NCBI RefSeq assembly: GCF_008974245.1
Contig: NZ_BBZI01000007.1
Span: forward strand, 279,895-343,894
Direction of reading: 5' to 3'
Length of the DNA stretch: 64,000 nucleotides
DNA from: Streptomyces abyssomicinicus
GTDB taxonomy: Bacteria; Actinomycetota; Actinomycetes; Streptomycetales; Streptomycetaceae
Part shown: positions 53,039 through 60,903 of the stretch, in pieces
Position numbering within the stretch: position 1 is the stretch's first letter
Layout: the number at the start of each line of letters is the position of its first letter
The notes under the pieces: generated by a model
The model's database searches: none
What the model was told of the DNA's origin: nothing
Seen by the model: the letters and a program-made list of their open reading frames with translations, nothing else
Program-made: the position numbers and the translations under genes

Positions 53039-53770
53039 ATGGCGAAGCTCAACCAGATCATCGCTGTCGAAAAGGGCGTCAAGAGCAAGTCGTTCCAGGA
53101 CATCACCGCGGCGCACCACAAGGTGCAGAAGCCCGCGCTGCTGGCGGGCATCTCGCGGTCGTACCAGCCGAAGGACGAGGAGGGCGAGCAGCTGCCGCCC
53201 GAGTCGACGCGCGTGCAGGTCAAGGCGGAGGACGTGCTGCGGGAGACCGCCGCGTCCCTGACCCGTCTGTTCGACGTGACGGCGACCAAGGACTGGGCCA
53301 ACCGCACGGCCTCCGCCGACGTCACGGTCGACGGCCGGACGCTCGCCGCCGACGTGCCCGTCAGCTACCTGCTCTTCCTGGAGAAGCAGCTCACCGACCT
53401 GCACACCTTCGTCAAGAAGCTCCCCGTGCTCGACGCCGCCGAGTCCTGGTCGCTCGACCCGTCCACGGACTGGTGGAAGACCGACCCGGTCCGCACCATC
53501 CGCACCAAGAAGGTGCCGCGCAACCACGTCAAGGCCGAGGCGACCGAGAAGCACCCGGCGCAGGTCGAGGTCTACTACGAGGACGTGCCGATCGGTTACT
53601 GGACCACGGTGAAGTTTTCCGGAGCGCTGCCGGCGCGGCGGGTGAACGAGCTGCTCGAACGGGTCGAGAAGCTCCAGCGGGCGGTCAAGTTCGCCCGCGA
53701 GGAGGCCAACTCGGCCGAGGTCACCGACCAGCGGGTCGGCGACGCGGTGTTCGGCTACCTCTTCGACTGA
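53039..53770 (+). CDS. DUF7873-type conserved protein of unknown function
   Basis: 243 residues from ATG 53039 after AAAGGGGGG. It opens MAKLNQIIAVEKGVKSKSFQ and carries conserved blocks SYQPKDEEGEQLPPEST, DVPVSYLLFLEKQLTDLHTF, FVKKLPVLDAAESW, KTDPVRTIRTKKVPRNHVK and a helical end (VEKLQRAVKFAREEAN). It is soluble and highly charged. From memory, close relatives occur in actinobacteria and actinophages, and I recall no known function. A terminator-like hairpin and two permuted tRNA-like RNAs lie directly downstream on the same strand, suggesting an RNA-related role, which is inference only. Confidence 0.8.
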   Translation: MAKLNQIIAVEKGVKSKSFQDITAAHHKVQKPALLAGISRSYQPKDEEGEQLPPESTRVQVKAEDVLRETAASLTRLFDVTATKDWANRTASADVTVDGRTLAADVPVSYLLFLEKQLTDLHTFVKKLPVLDAAESWSLDPSTDWWKTDPVRTIRTKKVPRNHVKAEATEKHPAQVEVYYEDVPIGYWTTVKFSGALPARRVNELLERVEKLQRAVKFAREEANSAEVTDQRVGDAVFGYLFD

Positions 53771-53794
53771 GGTCGCAGGGGTGGCCCCATGATC

Positions 53795-53818
53795 GCCCCC
53801 GCGTGCGAGCGCGGGGGT
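53795..53818 (+). terminator. Hairpin after the DUF7873-type gene
   Basis: Arms GCCCCCGCG (53795-53803) and CGCGGGGGT (53810-53818, one G-U pair) with a six-base loop. It would separate the coding transcript from the RNA modules, unless it is read through. Confidence 0.6.
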
Positions 53819-53867
53819 GCGTATCGGGCGCGGACCGGGTGAGGACCGGTCCGTACCGCGAGCGCAA

Positions 53868-54003
53868 GCTGAAACTGAACGACATCAGCCTGAACAAGCG
53901 GCGACGGTGAAGGTTCGAATCCTTCCCCCGGCACCACGCGCCGGGGTGGCCCAATCGGCAGAGGCACGCCGCCTGAATCTCAGACTCTCGCTCGAATTTC
54001 AGC
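53868..54003 (+). ncRNA. Permuted tRNA-like RNA, module 1 (3' half before 5' half)
   Basis: T-arm: GAAGG (53909-53913), loop TTCGAAT, CCTTC (53921-53925). The 3' acceptor strand CCCCGGC (53926-53932), then ACCA plus CGC, then 5' acceptor GCCGGGG (53940-53946), a perfect 7-bp stem closed by a seven-base loop. D-arm: GCC (53949-53951)/GGC (53963-53965) with GG in the loop. Anticodon stem: CGCCG (53967-53971) with CGGCG (53899-53903), leaving a five-base variable loop ACGGT. Flanks GCTGAAA (53868-53874) and TTTCAGC (53997-54003) pair, closing the module. An 8-bp hairpin precedes it (CGGACCGG, 53831-53838, with 53846-53853). The anticodon loop is split, reading TGA or GAA depending on register. 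Confidence 0.7.
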
Positions 54004-54028
54004 ATCGCCACCTATCGCCGGTTCGACC

Positions 54029-54135
54029 GGGGTGGGACGAACCTCCTCGAAGTGCGAGTTCGACTCTCGCCTGCGCCTCTTCCCGGCGCGGTAGTTCAAT
54101 GGAAGAACACGAGGTTCTGAGTCTGATCCCGCCTC
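54029..54135 (+). ncRNA. Permuted tRNA-like RNA, module 2 (3' half before 5' half)
   Basis: T-arm: GCGAG (54054-54058), loop TTCGACT, CTCGC (54066-54070). The 3' acceptor CTGCGCC (54071-54077), seven-base loop TCTTCCC without CCA, then 5' acceptor GGCGCGG (54085-54091); 7 bp with one G-U. D-arm: GTTC (54094-54097)/GAAC (54105-54108), very like tRNA-Gly D-arms. Anticodon stem: CGAGG (54110-54114) with CCTCG (54045-54049), variable loop AAGT. GGGGTGGGA (54029-54037) and TCCCGCCTC (54127-54135) pair over nine positions and close the module. Discriminator T and a split anticodon loop make ordinary decoding doubtful. Confidence 0.68.
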
Positions 54136-54405
54136 TTGAAACGCCGTCGGCGTGCGCAACGGGTGGCATCCCCAGGGGCCCGGGAGCCGGATACCGCTCC
54201 CGGGTTCCGCCATGTGCGGACCCGGTTCCGGCGTACGGCACCGTCACAGATCCGGCAGCCGGTCGTCCGGCGTGGGCGAGCGGCCCGTCGCCCGTCCGCG
54301 CGCCGTGGAAGGGGCCGGGCACGTTCAGCCGCATACGGTCTTCCCATGCACTGCCGAAGACCGTCCTGGTCTCTCCGAGCAGGGGTACCGGGTCGAAGCA
54401 GAGGC
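54136..54405. other. Gene-free stretch downstream of the RNA modules
   Basis: It holds a strong hairpin at 54179-54204 (arms CCCGGGAGC / GCTCCCGGG, eight-base loop), which could end the RNA transcript, and a second GC-rich imperfect stem (about 54202-54225). I see no third complete tRNA-like module and no credible coding sequence. The converging kinase-like gene ends at 54406. Confidence 0.5.
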
Positions 54406-55314
54406 TCACGACGGCGTGACCGCCTGACGCCCGGGGGCGCTCCCCGTGCGGCGGAACGGCCGGACGAGCCTGCGGACCTCTTCCACCGCGCCCCAGCTGT
54501 CGTCGCCGTGGGCGACCGCGCTGAGCAGTTCGCGGAGGTTGAGCAGGGGCATGCGCTCCTCCCAGCCGTCCTGGAGGCCCGCCACCTCCCGGTACGCGGC
54601 GAAGAACCGCCGCGCGGCGGCCGGGCGCGGCGAGCACCAGAGCATGCTGAGGTCGACCTCCGGCCAGGTGCAGGAGACGGCGGGATCGACGAGCACCGGT
54701 GCGCCCTCGGCCGTGGCGACGACGTTCGCCCCCCACAGGTCGCCGTGGGTCAGACACGCCGGTCCGTCCGGAACCAGCTCGGGCAGGGCCGCGCAGAGCC
54801 GCTCCAGGGCCCGGCGGTCCTCCGCGTCGAACGCCGCCTCGACCCGCGGTTCCGGCAGCCACCGCAGGATCCGCCGCTCGGCGAAGAACCGGTGCCCGTC
54901 CGTGTCCCACGTGTTGTCCTGACGCATGCGGCCGAGCCAGCCGTCGCGGTGCCAGCCGAACCGGTCGGTGACGGTGGACAGGTGCAGGGCGGCGACGGTG
55001 CGTGCGAGCGCCTCCCAGAACGCCTCGGTGTCCACCCGCGGCCGCATCCGCTCCAGCACGAGCAGCCGTGGAGAGGCCAGCAGCACGTCCGGCGTGCGCA
55101 CCCCGCCGAGTCCGCGGAGTGCGGCCAGCCCGGCGGCCTCCACGGTGAACAGGTCAGGCCCCGGCCCGCGCACCGTCTTCGCGAAGACCTCCGTGCCGTC
55201 CCGCAGGGTGGCCAGGCCGGCGACGGCTATCGCTCCGCCGGTGGCCTCCTCCACCGCCACGGCGGTGAAGCCCGCCTCGGCAAGGCGTTCGACGAGTGTC
55301 TCCTGCTGTGGCAT
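54406..55314 (-). CDS. Fructosamine kinase / aminoglycoside-phosphotransferase-like protein
   Basis: 302 residues from ATG 55314. The kinase-like fold shows EVFAKTVRGPG (ATP-binding Lys), LVLERM (hinge), and the catalytic loop CLTHGDLWGANVVATAEG with VLVDPAVSCTWPEVDLSML (DP variant of the DxD metal site). The segment PDLFTVEAAGLAALRGLGG and GWHRDGWLGRMRQDNTW are fructosamine-kinase signatures. Enzymes of this type phosphorylate glycated amines (deglycation) in the cytoplasm. There is no clear ribosome site; upstream lies a 201-base gap to the divergent carboxypeptidase. Confidence 0.87.
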   Translation of the reverse strand: MPQQETLVERLAEAGFTAVAVEEATGGAIAVAGLATLRDGTEVFAKTVRGPGPDLFTVEAAGLAALRGLGGVRTPDVLLASPRLLVLERMRPRVDTEAFWEALARTVAALHLSTVTDRFGWHRDGWLGRMRQDNTWDTDGHRFFAERRILRWLPEPRVEAAFDAEDRRALERLCAALPELVPDGPACLTHGDLWGANVVATAEGAPVLVDPAVSCTWPEVDLSMLWCSPRPAAARRFFAAYREVAGLQDGWEERMPLLNLRELLSAVAHGDDSWGAVEEVRRLVRPFRRTGSAPGRQAVTPS

Positions 55315-55515
55315 GCGGGCATTCAACCACCGCGCGGCCGGGCCGGTTCCGGCCAGGTTCCGGTTCGCCGCTCTTGACCGGGGCATGCCATCGCCGCACG
55401 ATGGCGCCACACCCGCGCCAGCACGTCGTACCGCGCACGTCGCACCGAGGCACCACCCCGCGCCACTCCCCAGATCCGGAACCATCCCGAACTCCCGGAG
55501 AATCGAGGAGACTTC

Positions 55516-56859
55516 ATGCGACTCCGCCTCCACGGCCCGGTACCCCGAAGCCGCCGACGCACCGCCGCCCTCGCCGTTCTGCTCGCCCTGGCCATCGCGG
55601 CCCCCGTCTCGGCGTCCGCCGACGACACCCCGGCCACGGGCGCCGCGGCGGCGGACGAGATCCGCCAGTACGAGGTCCACCTGCACTCCACCGCCGAGGA
55701 CCGCACCGCCATCCAGCGGGCCGGGGTGACCGTCGACGAGGTCCACGGCCACGGCGTCGTCGTCTCCGGCACCGCCGGCCACATCAAGAAACTCCGCGCG
55801 CAGGGCTACGACATCACCCCGCTCGCCGCGGTCCCCGACCGTTCCGCCGGCGCGGACGGCGTCACCCCGCTCGACTTCCCGTCCGCCGACTCGAGGTACC
55901 ACAACTACGCGGAGATGACGAGCGAGATCAACGCGATCGTCCAGGCGAACCCGCAGATCGCCTCCCAGCGCGTGATCGGCACCTCGTACCAGGGGCGCAA
56001 CATCGTCGCCGTCAAGATCAGCGACAACGTCGGCACCGACGAGGCCGAACCGGAGGTGCTGTTCACCCACCACCAGCACGCCCGTGAGCACCTCACGGTG
56101 GAGATGGCGCTGTACCTGCTGCGTGAACTGACCAGCGACTACGGCACCGACTCCCGGGTCACCAGCATGGTGAACGGCCGCGAGATCTGGATCGTCCCGG
56201 ATCTCAACCCGGACGGCGGCGAGTACGACATCGCCTCCGGCTCCTACCGCTCCTGGCGCAAGAACCGCCAGCCCAACTCCGGTTCCTCCTACGTCGGTAC
56301 GGACCTGAACCGCAACTGGGCCCACCGCTGGGGCTGCTGCGGCGGTTCCTCCGGCTCGGCGTCCTCCGACACCTACCGGGGCACCGCGGGGGAGTCCGCC
56401 AAGGAGGTCAAGGTGGTCGCCGACTTCGTGCGCAGCCGGGTGGTGGGCGGCACGCAGCAGATCAAGGCGGGCGTGGACTTCCACACCTACAGCGAGCTGG
56501 TGCTGTGGCCGTACGGCTACACCTACTCCGACACGGCGACCGGAATGACGGCCGACGACCGCAACGCCTTCGCCGCGGTGGGACAGAAGATGGCCGCCAG
56601 CAACGGCTACACCGCCGAGCAGTCCAGCGACCTGTACATCACGGACGGGTCGATCAACGACTACCTCTGGGGCGTGCACAGGATCTTCTCGTACACCTTC
56701 GAGATGTACCCCTCGTCCAGCTCCGGCGGCGGCTTCTACCCGCCCGACGAGGTGATCGAGCGGGAGACGTCCCGCAACCGTGACGCGGTGCTGCAGCTCC
56801 TGGAGAACGCGGACTGCATGTACCGGTCGATCGGCAAGCAGGCGCAGTACTGCGCCTGA
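55516..56859 (+). CDS. Secreted M14 zinc carboxypeptidase (carboxypeptidase T type)
   Basis: 447 residues from ATG 55516 (GAGGAG upstream). Signal peptide to about residue 35 (PVSASA), an N-terminal propeptide (~residues 40-125), then the peptidase: zinc ligands His and Glu in HHQHAREHLTVEM, substrate-binding Arg in GTDLNRNWAHRWG, the third zinc ligand in AGVDFHTYSELVLWPYG, and catalytic Glu in YTFEMYPSSSSGG. It has a small cysteine pair (GCCGG) and a C-terminal CMYRS...YCA pair. It removes C-terminal residues from peptides outside the cell. Confidence 0.93.
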   Translation: MRLRLHGPVPRSRRRTAALAVLLALAIAAPVSASADDTPATGAAAADEIRQYEVHLHSTAEDRTAIQRAGVTVDEVHGHGVVVSGTAGHIKKLRAQGYDITPLAAVPDRSAGADGVTPLDFPSADSRYHNYAEMTSEINAIVQANPQIASQRVIGTSYQGRNIVAVKISDNVGTDEAEPEVLFTHHQHAREHLTVEMALYLLRELTSDYGTDSRVTSMVNGREIWIVPDLNPDGGEYDIASGSYRSWRKNRQPNSGSSYVGTDLNRNWAHRWGCCGGSSGSASSDTYRGTAGESAKEVKVVADFVRSRVVGGTQQIKAGVDFHTYSELVLWPYGYTYSDTATGMTADDRNAFAAVGQKMAASNGYTAEQSSDLYITDGSINDYLWGVHRIFSYTFEMYPSSSSGGGFYPPDEVIERETSRNRDAVLQLLENADCMYRSIGKQAQYCA

Positions 56860-56865
56860 CGGAAG

Positions 56866-56903
56866 CCGCCGGCCCTCCCCCCGCGCGGGAGGAGGGCCGG
56901 CGG
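56866..56903. terminator. Terminator between carboxypeptidase and ABC exporter genes
   Basis: Perfect 13-bp arms CCGCCGGCCCTCC (56866-56878) and complement (56891-56903), twelve-base loop, between convergent genes. Confidence 0.75.
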
Positions 56904-56948
56904 GTCTCCAAGGTCTCCAGAGTCTGCCGGGTCTCAGAGTCTCCCGGG

Positions 56949-58874
56949 TCAGCGGTCCTGGGAGAGGGTGAGGAGCTCGGCGAAGGTGCCGCCGGCGTGG
57001 ACGAGGTCGTCGTAGCGCCCCTGCTCGGTGATCCGGCCGTGCTCCATGACGACGATGTGGTCGGCGATCTTCGTGTTCTCCAGGCGGTGGGTCACGACGA
57101 TGGTGATCCGGTCGGCCGCGATGGCCTTCACGCGTTCGAAGATCCGGTGCTCGCCGCGGGGATCCATCTGGGAGGTCGGCTCGTCCAGGATGAGCAGGGC
57201 GGGTTTGCGGTAGAGGGCGCGGGAGCACGCGATGCGCTGCCACTGGCCGCCGGACAGTTCCGCCCCGCCGAACACGTCGCGGGCCAGGAGCGTGTCGAGC
57301 CCGGCGGGCAGGTCCTCCACGGCCTCGCGCAGGCCCACCGCGTCGACGGCGTCCCAGACCGGCCCGTCGTCGTGGCCGCGGGGCTGGCCGAGGGTGATGT
57401 TCTCCCGGACGCGCAGCGGCCACTGGGCGAAGATCTGCGGCACCAGCCCGGTGTGGGCCCACACGGTGGCGGGGTCGGTGCCGGCGAGGTCGGCGCCGTT
57501 CCAGGTGACCTTGCCCTGGTCGGGCAGGTAGACGCCGGTGAGCAGGCGCGTCAGGGTGGACTTGCCGGAGCCGTTGGCCCCGACGACGGCGAGGATCTGG
57601 CCGCGGCGCAGAGTCAGTGACACGCCGTCCACGGCGGGCCTGTCCTTGCCCGGGTAGCGGTAGACGGCCTCCTCCAGCCGGATCTCCTCGACCGGGGCGG
57701 TCAGGGCGTGCCCGCCGCGCCTGGGGGCGCGGGCGGCGGCGTCGTCGAGGAAGGTCTGCATGTCGCCCAGGTAGAGGCTGGTGTGGAAGACGGCGGCCCC
57801 GTTGACCACCACCTGGGAGAGCGCGGCGAGCGTCGTCTGCACGGCGACGACGGCGGTGGCGGCGACGGCGAGTTCGATCCTCCCGGTGGCCGCCAGCCAG
57901 GCCAGCGTGCCCCAGGTCGCGACCAGGAAGACGCCTCCGGCGAGCGCCGAGAGCAGCGAGATCCACAAGGTGCGGGGGGCCGCCGACAGGGTCCGGCGGT
58001 CACAGCGTTCCGACAGCGCCCGGTACCAGAAGACCAGGTAGTCGGTCATCGAGTTGGCCCGGACCTCGTCGCCGTACTTCGGTGTCGTCGCCCACCAGCG
58101 CATCATGCCCCGGACGTTGCGGTCGGCGACGTTGGCGTAGTGGATGCCGTAGTCCACCCGGGCCGTGAGCACCGCTCCGACCCCGGCGGGCAGCACGGCC
58201 AGCAGGAGCAGGGGCAGCATCACCGGATCGAGGACCGCCAGCACGCCGCCGGCCGTCACCATCCGGATCAGCGCGGACAGCAACCGCTGCGCGTCGCCGA
58301 CCATCACCTGGGTGCGCATGACCCCCATCTCGGCCGCCTCCTGGCGGTCGGAGAAGCCGTCGACGGCGTAGGCCGAGGCCTCCACCCGGCACACCCCCTC
58401 CACCAGCATGGTGTCCGTCGCGGTGGTCAGCACGGGGGTCACCCGCCGCTCCGCGTAGACCGCCACGGCGCCGCAGACGCGTGCCAGCGCGGCGGCCAGG
58501 GCCACCACCAGCAGCGCGGGCAGCGCGCCCCGCAGCCGGTCGGTGACCGCCCCGCCGGCCAGCAGGGGCCCCATCGCGCGGGCCGTCGCGGTCAGCAGGA
58601 CCGCCGCGGACACGCCCGTCACCACCTGGCAGCCGACCAGCAGCCGCACCGCCCGGCGGTCGGTCCGCAGGCACAGGGCACCGATCCGGCCCAGGACCCG
58701 GGGGATCTGCGCGCACATGGCCCGGAACGAGACCTGGGCCAGGGGGTTGACGGAGTAGTGCCCCTGGTAGGTGATCTCCGCCGGTGCGGGCGGGGGTGGC
58801 GGGGGTGGCGGGGGAGGGGACGAGGGCGGGCCGGACGCCGAGGTCGGCGGGGGTACTGCTTCCTGTGCGGTCAA
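56949..58874 (-). CDS. ABC transporter, fused membrane and ATPase domains
   Basis: 641 residues from a TTG six bases after GGAGG (GGAGGACCGCG). The N-terminal ~50 residues are disordered and contain an unbroken run of about ten prolines. Six membrane helices form a type IV exporter domain (residues ~60-350), then the ATPase: Walker A VVGANGSGKSTL, Q-loop GLVPQIFAQWP, signature AELSGGQWQRIA, Walker B ALLILDEPTSQMD, H-loop VVTHRLEN. Family members export lipids, drugs or peptides as dimers. Since only one subunit gene is present it is probably a homodimer. It lies downstream of a TetR gene on the same strand, 382 bases away. Confidence 0.88.
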   Translation of the reverse strand: MTAQEAVPPPTSASGPPSSPPPPPPPPPPAPAEITYQGHYSVNPLAQVSFRAMCAQIPRVLGRIGALCLRTDRRAVRLLVGCQVVTGVSAAVLLTATARAMGPLLAGGAVTDRLRGALPALLVVALAAALARVCGAVAVYAERRVTPVLTTATDTMLVEGVCRVEASAYAVDGFSDRQEAAEMGVMRTQVMVGDAQRLLSALIRMVTAGGVLAVLDPVMLPLLLLAVLPAGVGAVLTARVDYGIHYANVADRNVRGMMRWWATTPKYGDEVRANSMTDYLVFWYRALSERCDRRTLSAAPRTLWISLLSALAGGVFLVATWGTLAWLAATGRIELAVAATAVVAVQTTLAALSQVVVNGAAVFHTSLYLGDMQTFLDDAAARAPRRGGHALTAPVEEIRLEEAVYRYPGKDRPAVDGVSLTLRRGQILAVVGANGSGKSTLTRLLTGVYLPDQGKVTWNGADLAGTDPATVWAHTGLVPQIFAQWPLRVRENITLGQPRGHDDGPVWDAVDAVGLREAVEDLPAGLDTLLARDVFGGAELSGGQWQRIACSRALYRKPALLILDEPTSQMDPRGEHRIFERVKAIAADRITIVVTHRLENTKIADHIVVMEHGRITEQGRYDDLVHAGGTFAELLTLSQDR

Positions 58875-59256
58875 CGCGGTCCTCCTGAACGGTGCGTCGG
58901 GTTCACGACGGTGCGGTGATGCGCCGGTGCACAGCACAACGACGCGACCGGCGAATCGAACGCGCTCGATTTCGGACGGGCCGCAACCCGTACGGCGCAA
59001 GGGACGGGGAGCGCCGTCGCAGTGCCGGGAGGTCCCCGGAGGTCCGGGCGGTGGCCGAAACGCCGGTGCCGTGACCCCTGGGGCGCACGGGGTTCCGGGC
59101 GAGCGCGCGATCGGGTGGGTGACGACTGATCAGTCATATAACAGCATGAAGCGCGGCATGATATGTGGTGCGGCGAGTGGTGCGACAGGCGCCGCGGCGA
59201 GCGGCCCGGCAGGTGGCGCGGCGGTCGCGGCACCGCCCGGGTCATGGGCCGGCGGG
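58875..59256. other. Upstream region of the ABC exporter with TetR-like palindrome
   Basis: 382 bases with no credible gene. GACTGATCAGTC (59124-59135) is a perfect 12-bp palindrome of TetR-operator type beside an AT-rich patch (TATAACAGCATGAA) that could hold the exporter promoter on the minus strand. The rest is GC-rich leader without other features. Confidence 0.5.
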
Positions 59257-59919
59257 TCAGCCGGGAGAGCCGCTGCGGCCGCCGCGCGGCGCGGCGGGGG
59301 CGGAGGCAGGCGGTGGGCGCAGGCCGTCCAGGAGGGCGCGGACGAGTCCTTCCGCCCGCTCCGGCGCCTCCGCGGGCCTGCCGGTGAGCAGCAGGTAGAG
59401 GCTCGACCCGATGAGCGCCCCGACGACGGCGTCCACGTCCGTGTCGGGGCGCAGTTCGCCGGTCTCGACGCCCGTGCGCAGCAGGCCGGCGATGACGGCG
59501 TGCTGGTGGCGGGTGTTGGCGTGGTACAGGGACTCGGCGTCCTGGGGGCTCTCCGCGGCCGCCGCCGTGAGGGCGAGGACCAGCGCGGCGTTGTGGGGGT
59601 CGGTGACCGTCCTCGCGTGCGCCCCGAACCACGCCACCAGGGTCCGCACGACCTCCCCCGGGGCGGGGGAGGGGAACTCCCCGTCCGGGACGACCGCGAG
59701 CGAGGCGCGGCGGGTGACGTCCGCGACCAGCGCCGCCTTCGACGGCCAGCGGCGGTACACGGTGGGCTTCCCGACGCCCGCCTCCGCGGCGATCCGCTCC
59801 ATCGACAGCCGGGCGTAGCCGTCGCGGAGCAGCAGGTCGCGCGCGGCGTCCAGGATCGCCTCGTCCGTGCCCGTGTCGCGGGGCCTGCCACGTCGCCGTT
59901 CCGGTGCCATGCGGGTCAT
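59257..59919 (-). CDS. TetR-family transcriptional regulator
   Basis: 220 residues from ATG 59919 (ATG 59910 is also possible). The N-terminal HTH is typical (DEAILDAARDLLLRDGYARL, MERIAAEAGVGKPTVYRRWP) with an arginine-rich start (RRRGRPRDTG) and a TetR_C-type ligand domain (HNAALVLALTAAAAES, DAVVGALIGSSLYLLLTG). It is divergent from the SDR gene; a TTAACG...CGTTAA repeat lies between them. It may also control the ABC exporter downstream, whose promoter carries a different palindrome. Confidence 0.9.
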   Translation of the reverse strand: MTRMAPERRRGRPRDTGTDEAILDAARDLLLRDGYARLSMERIAAEAGVGKPTVYRRWPSKAALVADVTRRASLAVVPDGEFPSPAPGEVVRTLVAWFGAHARTVTDPHNAALVLALTAAAAESPQDAESLYHANTRHQHAVIAGLLRTGVETGELRPDTDVDAVVGALIGSSLYLLLTGRPAEAPERAEGLVRALLDGLRPPPASAPAAPRGGRSGSPG

Positions 59920-59938
59920 TCTACGAGCGGTAAAATAC

Positions 59939-59963
59939 TTAACGAAACGGATCGTAACGTTAA
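59939..59963. promoter_or_regulatory. Operator/promoter between TetR and SDR genes
   Basis: TTAACG (59939-59944) and CGTTAA (59958-59963) are inverted around a 13-base AT-richer core; ACG motifs repeat inside. It occupies most of the 55-base divergent gap, so a bound TetR would affect both genes. Confidence 0.6.
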
Positions 59964-59974
59964 TGGAGATGTGT

Positions 59975-60814
59975 ATGAGCAGCAGCAACGTGATCGTCGT
60001 CATCGGCGTCGGCGGCATGGGCCGGGCGATCGCCCGCCGGCAGGGCGCCGGCGGGACCCTGGTGCTCGCGGACTTCGACGAGAAGGCGCTGGGGGCCGTG
60101 GGCGAGGAGCTGCGGGGGCAGGGCCACTCGGTGGTCACCCACGCCGTTGACGTCTCCTCGCGCGCCTCCGTCGCCGCCCTCGCGGACGCCGCCGCGGGCC
60201 TCGGGCGGGTCACCCAGGTCGTCCACACGGCGGGCCTCTCCCCGGTGCAGGCCCCCGCGAAGGCGATCCTCGCGGTGGACCTGCTGGGCACCGCCGTGGT
60301 GCTCGAGGAGTTCGGCAGGGTGGTCGCCCCCGGCGGCGCCGGCGTGGTGATCGCCAGCATGGCCGGGCACATGCTGCCGCCCGGGGCGCTGACCGCCGAG
60401 ACGGAGCAGGCGCTGGCCCACACGCCCGCCGACGAGCTGCTCGCGCTGCCCTTCCTGGACGCCGACGCCCTCGGCGCGCAGGGCGCCTATCCGCTGTCGA
60501 AGTACGCCAACCGGCTCCGCGTCCACGCCGCGTCCACGGAATGGGGCAGGCGCGGGGCGCGCGTCAACTCCATCAGCCCCGGCGTCATCTCGACGCCGAT
60601 GGGCCGGCAGGAGCTCTCCGGGGAGAGCGGGCGGCACATGAGGGCCATGGTCGAGGCCTCCGGCACCGGCCGGCTGGGCACGCCGGACGACATAGCGGCC
60701 GCCGCGGCCTTCCTGCTCGGCCCGGAGGCCACCTTCGTCACCGGCACCGATCTCCTCGTCGACGGAGGCGTCGTCGCCGCGCTGCGCTCCGGCCGCCTCG
60801 CCTCCGGCGCCTGA
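59975..60814 (+). CDS. Short-chain dehydrogenase/reductase
   Basis: 279 residues from ATG 59975, six bases after GGAG (in-frame ATGs at 59963 and 59969 are alternatives). Rossmann start VIVVIGVGGMGRAIARRQGAG, VVHTAGLSP (NNAG-type motif), catalytic Tyr-x3-Lys in AYPLSKYANRL, and PGVISTPMG. The glycine motif GVGGMGRAI is unusual for classical SDRs (TGxxxGxG). The last part (FVTGTDLLVDGG) is normal. It uses NAD(P)H on an unknown alcohol/ketone; the divergent TetR gene suggests an inducible detoxification role. Confidence 0.87.
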   Translation: MSSSNVIVVIGVGGMGRAIARRQGAGGTLVLADFDEKALGAVGEELRGQGHSVVTHAVDVSSRASVAALADAAAGLGRVTQVVHTAGLSPVQAPAKAILAVDLLGTAVVLEEFGRVVAPGGAGVVIASMAGHMLPPGALTAETEQALAHTPADELLALPFLDADALGAQGAYPLSKYANRLRVHAASTEWGRRGARVNSISPGVISTPMGRQELSGESGRHMRAMVEASGTGRLGTPDDIAAAAAFLLGPEATFVTGTDLLVDGGVVAALRSGRLASGA

Positions 60815-60897
60815 CGCGCCGGGAGTGACGTGAGGGAGGGCCGGCCCGGGGATCCCCGGGCCGGCCCTCCCTCACTGCTCACGGCGCGTCAGGCGCC
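60806..60897. terminator. Nested palindromic terminator between SDR and duplicated ABC-2 genes
   Basis: The inner element is a perfect 46-base palindrome with no loop (60830-60875, centre GGGGATCCCC). An outer perfect 15-bp inverted repeat, GGCGCCTGACGCGCC (60806-60820) and complement (60883-60897), is almost concentric and contains the SDR stop codon. Confidence 0.8.
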
Positions 60898-60903
60898 GTG
60901 GGG

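Noticed and set aside
53896..53977. An ordinary tRNA gene, for example a tRNA-Phe-like gene
   Set aside because: The T-arm and CCA lie before the 5' acceptor strand and D-arm. No linear window gives a standard cloverleaf, so it is described as a permuted module, not a tRNA.
54406..57966. A minus-strand open frame of nearly 1200 codons
   Set aside because: Only 54406-55314 has domain content in this frame; the rest is antisense to the M14 carboxypeptidase and out of frame with the ABC exporter.
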